Assembly (NCBI RefSeq): GCF_002834145.1 | Contig: NZ_PHNT01000009.1 | Span: forward strand, 19,735-83,734 | Reading direction: 5' to 3' | Length of the DNA: 64,000 nucleotides | Origin: Roseovarius salinarum | GTDB taxonomy: Bacteria; Pseudomonadota; Alphaproteobacteria; Rhodobacterales; Rhodobacteraceae | Shown here: piece by piece, positions 24,380 through 33,995 of the stretch | Layout of the letters: every line of letters starts with the position of its first letter | How positions within the stretch are numbered: position 1 is the first letter of the stretch | Notes under the pieces: model-generated | Database searches by the model: none | What the model saw: only the letters and a program-made list of their open reading frames with translations | What the model was told of the DNA's origin: nothing | Made by a program: the position numbers and the translations under genes

Positions 24380-26833
24380 ATGCTTTTCCGGCTGTTCCTT
24401 GCCCTTGTGCTGGCCGCGGCGCTCGTTCCGCTCGGGCCGGGAAGTGCGCCGCTATGGGTGCAGGCGCAACAGGCGCAGCAGCAGGAGGACAACGCCGGGG
24501 CCGGCAGCTCCGAGATCGACTACACGGAGTGGGAAAAGACGGCCACCCGGGCCGAGGAGGCCATCGAGGCCGGCCGCGCCTCGACCGTTGCGCTCGAGGA
24601 GCTGCGCTCCGAACTGGTGAACTGGCGCGACAGGTTCTCGGGCGCGCGCGATGTCAATGAAAGCACGATCGAGACGGTGCAGAGCCAGCTCGAGGCGTTG
24701 GGGCCCAAACCCGAGGAAGGTGGCGAGTCGCCGGAGATCGCGCTTCAGCGCGAACAACTCGAACGACGGCTCGCCGAATTGCGGGCGCCCGTGAAGCGCG
24801 CGGACTCCGCCCACAGCCGCGCCGACGGGCTGATCAAGGGAATCGACCAGATCATCCGCGACCGGCAGACGGAGGAACTGCTGGAACTCGGACCGTCGCC
24901 GGTGAACCCGGTGCACTGGCCGGACGGAGTCTCGGCACTGCTCGGCACGCTTCGGGGCATCGGCAACGAGGTGGTCGCGGCCTGGACGAACCCCGTCCAG
25001 CGCGGCGAAACCAACGAGGCGCTGCCGGCGGTATTGCTGCTGCTCGCGGTCGGGGGCGTTCTGCTGGCGCGCGGCCGCCGCTGGGTCGACCGGCTGACCC
25101 GGGCGATCCTGCGCCGGCCGCCGCACTCGGGCCGCTGGCTGCTGGCGTTTCTCGTTTCGACGGGCACCATCCTGCTGCCGTTCCTGGGCCTTTATGCCGT
25201 TGTCGAGGCGATCTATGCCAGCGGGCTGGTGGGGCTGCGGGGTGACCTGCTGCTGGCTGCGCTGGTTCCGGCCGCGGCGGTCTATCTGCTGGCACGCTGG
25301 CTGGCGCTGCGGATCTTCCCCGCGCACGACCTGCGTGGCCCGCCGCTGGACCTCGACGATGCGCAACGCCACGCCGGCCGGCTTTACGGCACGGCCCTTG
25401 GCTTCGTGTTCGCGCTGTTCCGCGTGCTGAACGGGATCGCGGATTTCGCCGACTGGTCCCAGGCCGCGATGAACGTGATCCTGTTTCCCGTTCTCGTGGT
25501 GGCGGGTCTTTTGCTGGTGCGTCTGGCGCGGATCCTGCTGCAGATCGGCCGCGACGACGCCGCGGACGACACGGGCGAGACGTTCCGCGGGCGCATGGCC
25601 CGGCTTCTGGCCCGGGCGCTCGTGATTCTCGGCATTGCCGCGCCGGGCCTGGCCGCCGTGGGCTACATGACCGCGGCCAAGGCGCTGATCATGCCGTCAT
25701 TGCTGTCGCTGATGCTGTTGGCCGGCCTGCTGGTGCTGCAGCGCATGCTGATCGAGGTTTATGCGCTGCTCAGCGGTGACACCGACGGTGCCGCGGATTC
25801 GCTCATCCCGGTGCTGGGCGGGTTCGTCCTGGCGTTGCTGTCGATGCCGGCCTTCGCGCTGATCTGGGGGGCACGGGTCGCCGACCTGACCGAGCTCTGG
25901 ACCCGGTTCACCGAGGGCATCGCGGTGGGCGGCACGCGGATCTCGCCCACGGTCTTCCTGATCTTCGCCGTTGTCTTCGCGCTGGGTTACATGCTGACCC
26001 GGCTGGTGCAGGGCGCGCTGCGCAACACCGTGCTGCCAAAGACCCGCATCGACCAGGGCGGCCAGACGGCCATCGTCTCGGGCGTGGGCTACGTCGGCAT
26101 ATTCCTTGCGGCGGTGATCGCCATCACCAGCGCGGGGATCGACCTGAGCTCGATCGCGATCGTCGCCGGTGCGTTGTCCGTGGGCATCGGTTTCGGCCTT
26201 CAGAACATCGTGTCGAACTTCGTCTCGGGGATCATCCTGCTGATCGAGCGGCCGATCTCCGAGGGCGACTGGATCGAGGTCGGCGGCACCCACGGCTACG
26301 TGCGCGACATCAGCGTGCGCTCCACCCGGATCGAGACCTTCGACCGCTCGGACGTGATCGTGCCCAACGCCGACCTGATCAGCGGGACGGTGACGAACTA
26401 CACCCGCGGCAACACGGTGGGCCGCCTGATCGTGCCGGTCGGCGTGGCCTACGGCAGCGACACCGGCAAGGTCGAAGCGATCCTGCAGGAGGTGGCCGAG
26501 GCACACCCGCTGGTGCTTCTCAACCCTGCGCCCTACGTCATCCTGACCGGTTTCGGCGACAGCGCGCTGACCTTCGAGATCCGCGCGATCCTGCGCGACA
26601 TCAACTGGGTGCTGAACGTCAGGTCCGACATGAACCACGAGATCGCGCGCCGTTTCGCCGAGGCGGGCATCGGGATCCCCTATCCGCAGCGGGACATCTG
26701 GCTGCGCAACCCCGAGACGTTGCGTGGCACGCCCGAGGGCGGAACGCGCGCGCCCACGGGCGATCAGCCGGCCCGCGTGCCGCTCGAGGAGGCCGACGTG
26801 GCGGACCCGGATGCAGACGGAGGCGACGCATGA
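24380..26833 (+). CDS. DUF3772 / MscS mechanosensitive channel protein
   Basis: An 817-residue membrane protein of the large MscS/MscK group. A signal-like hydrophobic N-terminus ends before a glutamine-rich stretch; residues of about 35-200 form a predicted periplasmic coiled region with DUF3772 character; about ten transmembrane helices follow; then the MscS pore and beta domain: IVAGALSVGIGFGLQNIVSN near 595-614, LLIERPISEGDWIEV near 622, and VIVPNADLISGTVTNYT near 660. Such channels release solutes on osmotic downshift. ATG 24380 was preferred; GTG 24371 would overlap the cysK stop. The C-terminus is coupled by ATGA to the AlaX gene. Confidence 0.86.
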   Translation: MLFRLFLALVLAAALVPLGPGSAPLWVQAQQAQQQEDNAGAGSSEIDYTEWEKTATRAEEAIEAGRASTVALEELRSELVNWRDRFSGARDVNESTIETVQSQLEALGPKPEEGGESPEIALQREQLERRLAELRAPVKRADSAHSRADGLIKGIDQIIRDRQTEELLELGPSPVNPVHWPDGVSALLGTLRGIGNEVVAAWTNPVQRGETNEALPAVLLLLAVGGVLLARGRRWVDRLTRAILRRPPHSGRWLLAFLVSTGTILLPFLGLYAVVEAIYASGLVGLRGDLLLAALVPAAAVYLLARWLALRIFPAHDLRGPPLDLDDAQRHAGRLYGTALGFVFALFRVLNGIADFADWSQAAMNVILFPVLVVAGLLLVRLARILLQIGRDDAADDTGETFRGRMARLLARALVILGIAAPGLAAVGYMTAAKALIMPSLLSLMLLAGLLVLQRMLIEVYALLSGDTDGAADSLIPVLGGFVLALLSMPAFALIWGARVADLTELWTRFTEGIAVGGTRISPTVFLIFAVVFALGYMLTRLVQGALRNTVLPKTRIDQGGQTAIVSGVGYVGIFLAAVIAITSAGIDLSSIAIVAGALSVGIGFGLQNIVSNFVSGIILLIERPISEGDWIEVGGTHGYVRDISVRSTRIETFDRSDVIVPNADLISGTVTNYTRGNTVGRLIVPVGVAYGSDTGKVEAILQEVAEAHPLVLLNPAPYVILTGFGDSALTFEIRAILRDINWVLNVRSDMNHEIARRFAEAGIGIPYPQRDIWLRNPETLRGTPEGGTRAPTGDQPARVPLEEADVADPDADGGDA

Positions 26834-27549
26834 CCGAGATGCTGTTTCGCGACGACCCGCATCTTGCCGAGGCCGCGGCCACGGTAGAGGCCCACACGCC
26901 CGAGGGCGGGGTGGTGCTCGACCGGAGCTGTTTCTATCCCACCGGTGGCGGCCAGCCCGGCGACTGCGGTTCGCTCGCCTGGGCGGGCGGCGCGATGGAG
27001 GTCGCCACCACGGTCAAGGGCGAGGACGGGGCGATCGTGCTGGTGCCGGCCGAGGCGCAGGCCCTGCCGGCGGTGGGCACAGCGGTCACGCAGACGCTCG
27101 ACTGGGACCGCCGCAGTCTCCACATGCGCGTGCACACCGCGCTGCACCTGCTGTCGGTGGTGATCCCGCTGCCGGTCACCGGCGGGTCGATCGGCGCGGG
27201 CAAGGGGCGGCTCGATTTCGACATGGCCGATACGCCGCAGGACCGCGACGCGCTCGAGGCGCAGCTCAACGAGCTCGTGGACCTCGACCTGCCGGTGACC
27301 GAGGACTGGATCACCGACGCCGAGCTCGCGGCCAATCCCGCGCTGGTCAAGACGATGTCCGTCGCGCCGCCGCGCGGGGCAGGGCAGGTCCGTCTCGTGC
27401 GCATCGGCAAGGGGGATCAGACCGTGGACCTGCAGCCCTGTGGCGGCACCCATGTCGCCCGAACCGGCGAGATCGGCCGGCTGCGGCTGGGCAAGGTGGA
27501 AAAGAAGGGCCGGCAGAACCGCCGCGTCTACCTGCACCTGGATGCCTGA
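26830..27549 (+). CDS. alaX: alanyl-tRNA editing protein AlaX
   Basis: A 239-residue stand-alone editing domain that hydrolyses serine or glycine wrongly attached to tRNA-Ala. The N-terminal part has RSCFYPTGGGQPGDCGSL near residue 35-52, the first zinc motif HTALH is near 105, and the second CGGTH near 207; together these form the HxxxH and CxxxH zinc site of the AlaRS editing domain. Its ATG lies within the stop of the channel gene. A tRNA-Ser gene follows 66 bases downstream. Confidence 0.9.
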   Translation: MTEMLFRDDPHLAEAAATVEAHTPEGGVVLDRSCFYPTGGGQPGDCGSLAWAGGAMEVATTVKGEDGAIVLVPAEAQALPAVGTAVTQTLDWDRRSLHMRVHTALHLLSVVIPLPVTGGSIGAGKGRLDFDMADTPQDRDALEAQLNELVDLDLPVTEDWITDAELAANPALVKTMSVAPPRGAGQVRLVRIGKGDQTVDLQPCGGTHVARTGEIGRLRLGKVEKKGRQNRRVYLHLDA

Positions 27550-27615
27550 TACGGCGATTTCCGGCCGATTTCCCCCTTGAAAATCCCGGGGCGGCAACGC
27601 TAGATACCCCGACAC

Positions 27616-27705
27616 GGAGAGGTGGCCGAGTGGTCGAAGGCGCACGCCTGGAAAGTGTGTAGGCCCGAAAGGGTCTCGAGGGTTCGAATCCCTCTCTCTC
27701 CGCCA
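27616..27705 (+). tRNA. tRNA-Ser(GGA)
   Basis: The 90-base cloverleaf has acceptor GGAGAGG pairing with the 3' TCTCTCC, D-arm region GTGGCCGAGTGGTCGAAGGC, anticodon GGA in loop CTGGAAA, a long class II variable arm, T-loop GGTTCGAATCC, discriminator G and an encoded CCA. The 3' end is followed within 100 bases by a truncated integrase gene. Confidence 0.95.
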
Positions 27706-27795
27706 TGACAGGTAAGTCACTGATTTTGCAGAAAAATCCTGACGATGTCCAACAAGCCGTTGTCCAGAATGGACCACACGCAAGAGGCTGGGGAC

Positions 27796-28437
27796 ATGCA
27801 CTACCTGATTCAACCGCGCGGCCCCGGTACCGGCTGGGTGTTCCGCATGGTGACGCCGCCGGAATTGGTGGGAATGGAAAACCCGTGGACCGGCAAGCCG
27901 TTTGGCCGCGAGATCAGGCGCGGATTGAAGACCCGTCACCTGCCTGAAGCACGCAAGCGACGTGACGTGGCCCTAGGTGAGATCAGGAAGCTCGCCGACA
28001 CGGGCAATGGGGCAGATGACTTCTCGTTGGAGAAGGCCCTGGAATGGCGTCAGATGGTCGCCGAGGACAGCAGCGATGAAGGCGCTGTCGGGTCCATTCT
28101 CGGTGACAGGCTCGAGGCAGCCGAGAGTCGAGGGGTTCCCCTCAAGAAGCTGCAAGGGTTCGGCAAGGTGGCGTTCGGCAAGGGCTTCCCGATCTCGAAA
28201 GCGTTTCCACAGTACCTCGAGGAGCGAAAGCCGGGCAACCGTCGTGGGTATAAGCCGCTACAGCGCACGACCATCTTGAACGCCGAGACGGCGCTGCGTC
28301 ATCTGAGGGATTTCCTTGGTGATGAGGACAGGGTGGCCTGCCTTGAGGACGTCACGCCTGAGAAGGCGCGGCGTTTCCGCGAGGATTACCTGCCCTCGTT
28401 GACGACAAGGCGGTCCCCGGAAGTACAGATATTCTGA
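27796..28437 (+). pseudogene. tyrosine integrase, N-terminal fragment
   Basis: From ATG 27796 about 214 residues are open, then TGA at 28435. The start MHYLIQPRGPGTGWVFRM is like the N-terminal arm domain of tRNA-targeting phage integrases, and residues of about 145-205 (KAFPQYLEERKPGN, then TILNAETALRHLRDFLGDE) look like the core-binding domain. The catalytic domain with its R-H-R-Y residues is absent: the frame changes abruptly after TTRRS into sequence belonging to another gene. Base composition is visibly less GC-rich than the neighbours. It directly follows tRNA-Ser, the expected target. Confidence 0.72.
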
Positions 28438-28713
28438 TTGTGAACAAGTTCGGGAAGCTGGAAGCCGAAGGCGGGGGTCCGCCCCGTGATCGCGGATGCA
28501 CTTGCCCTGGGTATTCCTGTCCTGGTCGGGCTGAACAGCCTGAATGCAGCTGCCTTCCAAGCCTTCGCGGCTGGACTGGCCGTCGAGTTGCCGCCGCAGC
28601 AGGAGGAATTGCATCAATGGGCATTATCCTGCTTGGCTTGGCAAATGGAGCCGACCGAAGGTCGGCCCCGCCGGGGTGAGCGGCTGCGGTTGGGTTTTCC
28701 GCAAGACCGCTGA
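28428..28713 (+). pseudogene. DUF2478 protein, C-terminal fragment with frameshift
   Basis: Two frames together give the end of a DUF2478 protein: DILIVNKFGKLEAEGG from 28428, then, after a shift in the G run 28473-28477, RPVIADALALGIPVLVGLNS and LNAAAFQAFAAGLAVELPPQ up to TGA at 28711-28713. DUF2478 proteins are about 170 residues and are often near molybdate transport genes; none are seen here. The N-terminal half is replaced by the integrase fragment, so this is a deletion junction and not a gene. The one-base shift could also be a sequencing error. Confidence 0.6.
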
Positions 28714-28829
28714 ACGCCCTCGACGCTTAAGGGCTGGAACCTGCCACCCGATGACCCTCCCTCAAACCGGGGCCGGACGGCGACGGGTCGTCCGCCAGGC
28801 GCGCAAGGGGACAGTTGTGCGTCCGCCCT

Positions 28830-31800
28830 TCAGGTTGGGCCGGCCGCCGCGCGCTGGCCCGGACCCAGAACGAGAAGCGCGGGTGTCACCACGAGGGTCA
28901 GGATCGTGGAGACGGCCAGACCGCCCACGACCGCGGACGACAGTTCGGTCCACCACTGTGTCGACGGCGCGCCGTGGATGATGTCGCGGTTGTAGAAATC
29001 CACCGTCAGCGCCAGCACCATCGGCATCAGCCCCAGCCCGGTCGTCACCGAGGTCAGGATCACCGGCCGCATGCGCAGCACGCCTGTGCGCAGTGCCGCC
29101 TCGCGCGCGCCCTGGCCGGCCGCGCGCAGGCGGTTGTAGGTGTCGATCAGCACGATGTTGTCGTTGACCACCACGCCGGCCAGCGCGATCATCCCGATCC
29201 CGCCCATGACGACGCCGAAGGGCCGCCCCGTGACCAGCAGGCCGAGAAGCACGCCGGTGACCGAGAACACGATCGCGGTGAACACGACCAGCGCCTGGTA
29301 GTAGCTGTTGAACTGCAGCAGCATGATCGCGAACATCAGGGCGATGGCCGCGACGAAGGCGGTTGCAAGGAATTCCATCGCCGCCTGCTGCTCTTCGGCC
29401 TGGCCCTTGAACGACCATGCCGCCTCGCCGGGCAGGCCCTCGGACTCCAGCGCCGCGCGCAGGGCCGCGACCTGGTCGTTGACCAGAAGGCCGGGCGCGA
29501 CATCGGCCTCGACGATCGCGGCGCGGGTCTGGTCGACCCGGCGTATCGTGCCGCTGCGCGGGGCCGGTTCCAGTTGGACGAAGTTCCCGATGGGCACGGG
29601 GCCGGCACGCGTCGGCACGCGCAGGCCGCCGAGGTCCGCCAGCGTGCGCTCGGGCGCCGGGAAGCGCACCCGGATCGGCACCGGCGCGTCGGCGTCCTCG
29701 GGGCGGTACTCGGCGATCTCGACGCCCTGCGTGAGAAGCTGCACGGCCTGCCCGAGCAGGCTGACATCCGCGCCGAAGCGCGATGCCTCGGACCGGTCGA
29801 CGTCGATGCGCCACTCCACGCCGGGAAGGGGGCGGGTGTCGGTGACGTCGGTGAAGCCGCCGATCCGGTCCATCATGGCGTGGACGGCCTCGACCGCGGC
29901 GTCGCGCACCTGCGCGTCGTCCGATCGCAGTTCGAGGTTCACCGGCTTGCCGGGCGTGGGCCCCATGTTCGGCGTGCGCACCTGGACCTCGATCCCCGCG
30001 ATGTCGGCCATGGCGGTCCGGATTTCCTCCCCGATCCGCTTGGCCGGGGCGCGGGTGTCCCATTCCGTCAGCTCCAGCGTGAGGCGCCCGATCACCTCGG
30101 CGTCCTCGGCGCCCAGGAGGGTGCGGGCATAGATGCTTTCGACATCCTCCCGACCTGCCAGCCGCCGCTCGACGCGTCGGACGATGTCGTCGCGTTCGTA
30201 GACCGAGGAGTTGTCGCGCGAGCGGACCTCGACGATCAGTGTCTCGGGTTCGATCTCGGGGAAGAAAGCGATCCCGGTGCCGTGCTGGGCATAGGCGGTG
30301 AGCGCGGCCAGAAGCGCCGCGACGGACACCAGCACGACGGTCAGCGGCCGCGACAGCGCCCGCCCCAGAAAGCGGGCATAGACGCCGGCCGCACCCCGCA
30401 GGCGCCGGGGGTCGCCGCGCTCGGATTCGTGCAGCACCCGCTTGGCATGCGCGGTTTGCGGGCGCCGACGCCCAAGCGCACCGCCGACGACGGGCACGAA
30501 GACCAGCGCCATCAGGAGCGACGCGGCCAGCGTCAGGATGACCGTGATCGGCAGGTACTTCATGAACTCCCCGACCACGCCGCTCCAGAACAGCAGCGGC
30601 ACGAAGACCGACAGCGTGGTGCTCACGGACGCGATGATCGGCCAGGCCATCCGCTTGGCGGCGGCCGCGTAGGCCTGCCGCGGGGTCGCTGCGCCCTCCA
30701 GCTTGCGGTCGGCGTATTCCACGACGACGATGGCGCCGTCCACCAGCATGCCCACCACGAGGATCAGCGAGAACAGAACGATGATGTTCATCGTGTGCCC
30801 CATCGCCCACAGCGCGGCCACGCCAGACAGGAACGCGCCCGGGATGGCCAGCCCCACGAGCAGCGCCGAGCGCACGCCGAGCGCCCAGATGATGACGATC
30901 ATCACCAGAAGGATGGCCGCGATCACGTTCGTCTCGAGCTCGCTGAGCGTGTCCTCCACCTCGGTGCTCTGGTCCTGGGGATAGGCGATGCGCACCGTCT
31001 CGGGCCATTCGGATGCGGCCGCCGCGGCCTCGGCCCGCACGGCATCGACCGTCTCGATGATGTTGGCACCCACCCGTTTGGTGACCTCGAGCACAAGCGC
31101 GGGCTGTCCGTCGTAGCGTGCGAATTCCTGCGGGTCCTCGTAACTGCGGCGCAGCGCGGCGACGTCGCCGAAGGTGACGACCGCATCGCCGCGGACCTTC
31201 AGCGGCATCTCCATGACGTCGTCGATATCCTCGATCAGCCCCGGCACCTTGAGCACGATGCGTCCGGCGCGGGTGTCGATGGCGCCCGCGGCGATCAGCC
31301 GGTTGTTGCGGGCGACCTGCGCGATCAGCTCCTCGAAGGACAGGCCGTATGTCTCGAAGACGGTCGGGTCGATCAGCACCTCCAGCACCTCGGTGCGCGC
31401 GCCGGCGATATCGACCTCCAGCACGCCCTCGAGCGCCTCGAACCGCGCCTTTAGATCGTCGGCAATCCCGTTCAGCGCGCGCTCGGGCACCGGCCCGGAC
31501 AGCACCGCCGTCAGTACCGGGAACAACGCCGTGTTGATTTCCTGCACCACCGGGGTGCGCGCATCCGACGGCAGCTCGCTCCGGGCCCGGTCGACCGCCT
31601 CGCGCACGCGGTCCAGCGCGACCTCGGCATCCGAGCCGGGCTCGAACTCCAGCACCACCGAGGCGAAGCCCTCGCCGGCCTGCGCGGTCATCTCGTCGAG
31701 GCCCGCCAGCGCGGCGAGCTCGGCCTCCAGCGGGCGGATCAGCAGCCGTTCGCTGTCGGCCGGCGAGATCCCTTCGAGCGAGGTGGTCACGATCGCGACG

Positions 31801-31931
31801 GGGATCTGGACCTCGGGCGCGGCCTCCTTGGGAATGCCGCGGTAGGCCGCCGCCCCCACGGCCAGCAGCAGCACCAGGCCGAGCAGCACCGCCCGGCTGC
31901 GCGAGAAGGCGGCGTCGATCAGGCTCTTCAT
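28830..31931 (-). CDS. RND efflux transporter permease (AcrB/MexF-like)
   Basis: A 1033-residue inner-membrane pump of the resistance-nodulation-division superfamily with the expected two-fold repeat: helix 1 near residue 15-33, a large periplasmic loop to about 335, helices 2-6, then helix 7 near 525 and a second periplasmic loop to about 855. NIIVLFSLILVVGMLVDGAI near residue 384-403 carries the acidic residue of the proton relay in helix 4. The start overlaps the stop of the adaptor gene by ATGA, so the pair forms one unit. No outer-membrane channel gene is nearby. The drug or metal specificity is unknown. Confidence 0.9.
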   Translation of the reverse strand: MKSLIDAAFSRSRAVLLGLVLLLAVGAAAYRGIPKEAAPEVQIPVAIVTTSLEGISPADSERLLIRPLEAELAALAGLDEMTAQAGEGFASVVLEFEPGSDAEVALDRVREAVDRARSELPSDARTPVVQEINTALFPVLTAVLSGPVPERALNGIADDLKARFEALEGVLEVDIAGARTEVLEVLIDPTVFETYGLSFEELIAQVARNNRLIAAGAIDTRAGRIVLKVPGLIEDIDDVMEMPLKVRGDAVVTFGDVAALRRSYEDPQEFARYDGQPALVLEVTKRVGANIIETVDAVRAEAAAAASEWPETVRIAYPQDQSTEVEDTLSELETNVIAAILLVMIVIIWALGVRSALLVGLAIPGAFLSGVAALWAMGHTMNIIVLFSLILVVGMLVDGAIVVVEYADRKLEGAATPRQAYAAAAKRMAWPIIASVSTTLSVFVPLLFWSGVVGEFMKYLPITVILTLAASLLMALVFVPVVGGALGRRRPQTAHAKRVLHESERGDPRRLRGAAGVYARFLGRALSRPLTVVLVSVAALLAALTAYAQHGTGIAFFPEIEPETLIVEVRSRDNSSVYERDDIVRRVERRLAGREDVESIYARTLLGAEDAEVIGRLTLELTEWDTRAPAKRIGEEIRTAMADIAGIEVQVRTPNMGPTPGKPVNLELRSDDAQVRDAAVEAVHAMMDRIGGFTDVTDTRPLPGVEWRIDVDRSEASRFGADVSLLGQAVQLLTQGVEIAEYRPEDADAPVPIRVRFPAPERTLADLGGLRVPTRAGPVPIGNFVQLEPAPRSGTIRRVDQTRAAIVEADVAPGLLVNDQVAALRAALESEGLPGEAAWSFKGQAEEQQAAMEFLATAFVAAIALMFAIMLLQFNSYYQALVVFTAIVFSVTGVLLGLLVTGRPFGVVMGGIGMIALAGVVVNDNIVLIDTYNRLRAAGQGAREAALRTGVLRMRPVILTSVTTGLGLMPMVLALTVDFYNRDIIHGAPSTQWWTELSSAVVGGLAVSTILTLVVTPALLVLGPGQRAAAGPT

Positions 31932-33088
31932 GGCGACCCGGCGCCGTTCGCGGGCCCGGCGCGCGCGTCGGGGCGGGGGGCGACCCGCTCGCCGCGGCGC
32001 ACGAAGCCTTGCCCGACGGTGATGATCCGCACCGACCCGGGCAGGCCGGTCACCCAGACCCCGTCCGTGCCGGCCTTGATGACATCGACCTCGTAGAACG
32101 CCACGCGGTTGTCGTCATCGACGGTCTTGAGGCCGAGCGCGCCGCGCTCGTCGAGCGCGAGAAGGGCCGGAGAGACACGGTGTGCCTTCGTCTTGCCGGT
32201 CTCGATCCGGATTTCAGCGCTCACCCCCGACGGGATCTTGCCGCCATCGTTGGCGACCTCCACCTCCATCGGGAAGGTGCGCGTTCCCGGGTCGGCATTC
32301 GCGCCCACGAAGGTCACGGTGCCGGTCCGCTCCTCGCCGGTGATGAAGGCGACATGCGCCGTCTGGCCGGCGCCGACCTGTTCCACGGATTGCTGGGCGA
32401 CGCGCGCGCGCACGGTCAGCGGGGCGTTGTCCACGATCCGCGCAACCGACGCGCCGGCCGTCACGTATTCACCGGCGTTGATCGAGAGGTCCTCGAGGCG
32501 TCCGCCGAAGGGCGCGCGGATCGTCGTGTCATCGAGTGCCTCCTTGGCGGCGGCAAGCTGCGCTTCGGCGGCGGCCAAGGCGGCGCGCGTGCTGGCGACC
32601 CTGTCAACCGTGCCGACCCCGCGGTCGAGCAGCGTCTTGGCATTGCGGAACGCGCGCGACGCGCGGTCAACCTCGGCCTCGGCGCGGCGCACGGCGGCCT
32701 CGCGCTCCGTCGCGTCCAGGCGCGCGATGATGTCGCCGGTGCGCAGCGTCGCGCCCTTGCGCACGGGCACCTCGACGAGCTTGCCGGGCGCCTCGGCCAG
32801 AACCGCGGTGTTGCGGTCGGGCATGGCCTGACCCTCGACCACCAGGACATCGGCGACCGTCTCGGCCGCCGAGGGCGCGACACCCACCTGCACCGGCGCG
32901 CTCTCACGCGCCTTGGCCGGCGTGCCCGGCGCGTCGTCCTGCATCAGCATCCCGCTTGCGAACCAGCCCACCACCAGCCCGACGAGCGCGAGAGCGATCC
33001 ACGCGGAGTGTGACGCCCCCGGGTCATCCTCGAAGCGCAGCGGCTCTGCGGGCTCTGCGTGCCCGTTTGCGTCCTGGCGTCTCGACAC
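31928..33088 (-). CDS. RND periplasmic adaptor (membrane fusion protein)
   Basis: A 386-residue adaptor linking the RND pump to an outer-membrane channel. After a short cytoplasmic N-terminus a single anchor helix AWIALALVGLVVGWFASGML spans about residues 29-48. The barrel and lipoyl halves are seen as LVEVPVRKGATLRTGDIIAR near 104-123 and TTIRAPFGGRLEDLSINAGE near 189-208, separated by an alpha-helical hairpin rich in alanine. I chose GTG 33088 because GGGAGG lies seven bases upstream; in-frame codons further up lack similarity. Confidence 0.85.
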   Translation of the reverse strand: MSRRQDANGHAEPAEPLRFEDDPGASHSAWIALALVGLVVGWFASGMLMQDDAPGTPAKARESAPVQVGVAPSAAETVADVLVVEGQAMPDRNTAVLAEAPGKLVEVPVRKGATLRTGDIIARLDATEREAAVRRAEAEVDRASRAFRNAKTLLDRGVGTVDRVASTRAALAAAEAQLAAAKEALDDTTIRAPFGGRLEDLSINAGEYVTAGASVARIVDNAPLTVRARVAQQSVEQVGAGQTAHVAFITGEERTGTVTFVGANADPGTRTFPMEVEVANDGGKIPSGVSAEIRIETGKTKAHRVSPALLALDERGALGLKTVDDDNRVAFYEVDVIKAGTDGVWVTGLPGSVRIITVGQGFVRRGERVAPRPDARAGPANGAGSP

Positions 33089-33314
33089 GTGGCCTCCCGG
33101 GCCATGCCCTGACAGATCCGGTTGAAAACCGCGGCGGAACGGCGCGCGGACTCGCGGCGCGATCTTCGTCGGATCGTGGCATGGCCGCAATCCGGAATCG
33201 ACCGCGAAACGCAACCGGGCACGCCGCAGGCTCAAATGTTGCGCGTTTCCGGGCACCGTCAACGGCGCGGGATCCGCCGGCGCCGGGTTCGGCGGGCGAA
33301 AGGTCGTGGCGGCG

Positions 33315-33995
33315 CTAACGCGAACGGGCGGGGGGTGCCCGGTCCGCGATCACCCCGGCCAGCGCCGTCAGCATGGCCAGTGCCGGTGGTATGGCGGTCG
33401 GGCCGCCCAGGGCGTAAAGCGTCAGCGCGCTTTGACCCAGCCAGGCAAGCGAGATCGCGCACACGGCCCGTCCGCGCCAGCTGTCGCGGGCCAGCAACGC
33501 CAGGCCGAGCGTCGCGGCAGCCGTGGGATCGGGCGCGATCCCGGCCACCTCTGCGCCGGCAAGCGCGCGGCCCTGGACGAGCGACAGGGCCGGGTAGGCC
33601 AGCGCGGCCGCCACGACCAGGCCACGCCCGGCCGCCCGGCGGACGCGGTTGTGCGCCATGCGCACGCGTCCGCGCACGGCCAGATCTGTCAGAAGCGCGG
33701 CCTGCACCGCGAACAGGGGTGCCACGTAACCCATCGCCCAGTTCACGGGCGCGTACCGATACCAGACAAAACTCAGCCCGACCGATATCCACCCCAGCGC
33801 GAGCAGCGCGGCCAGGAGGCGCACGCCGGTCGGGGGACGGCGGACCTGCAGCAGAACCGCCGCGACGATCGCGGCGGGCGCGATCAGGGGCAGGGGCCAC
33901 AGCGCCGCGTTCTCAAGCACGAACAGCCGCCAGTAGACCCGCTCGGAAAACAGCAGCAGGTCGGACAGCGCGTAATCGAGCGACGCCTCCGTCAC
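33315..33995 (-). CDS. DUF6064 family membrane protein
   Basis: A 226-residue protein with about six hydrophobic segments. The N-terminus LLLFSERVYWRLFVLENAAL and WPLPLIAPAAIVAA are typical of DUF6064, a family of small integral membrane proteins with no known function. Its start overlaps the stop of the aldo/keto reductase gene by ATGA. The 226 bases between it and the RND adaptor start hold no gene. Confidence 0.7.
   Translation of the reverse strand: MTEASLDYALSDLLLFSERVYWRLFVLENAALWPLPLIAPAAIVAAVLLQVRRPPTGVRLLAALLALGWISVGLSFVWYRYAPVNWAMGYVAPLFAVQAALLTDLAVRGRVRMAHNRVRRAAGRGLVVAAALAYPALSLVQGRALAGAEVAGIAPDPTAAATLGLALLARDSWRGRAVCAISLAWLGQSALTLYALGGPTAIPPALAMLTALAGVIADRAPPARSR

Noticed and set aside
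27706..28829. Second copy of the tRNA-Ser 3' end as an attachment site
   Set aside because: I could not find a repeat of the T-loop/acceptor segment downstream; the scar is called from gene fragments only.
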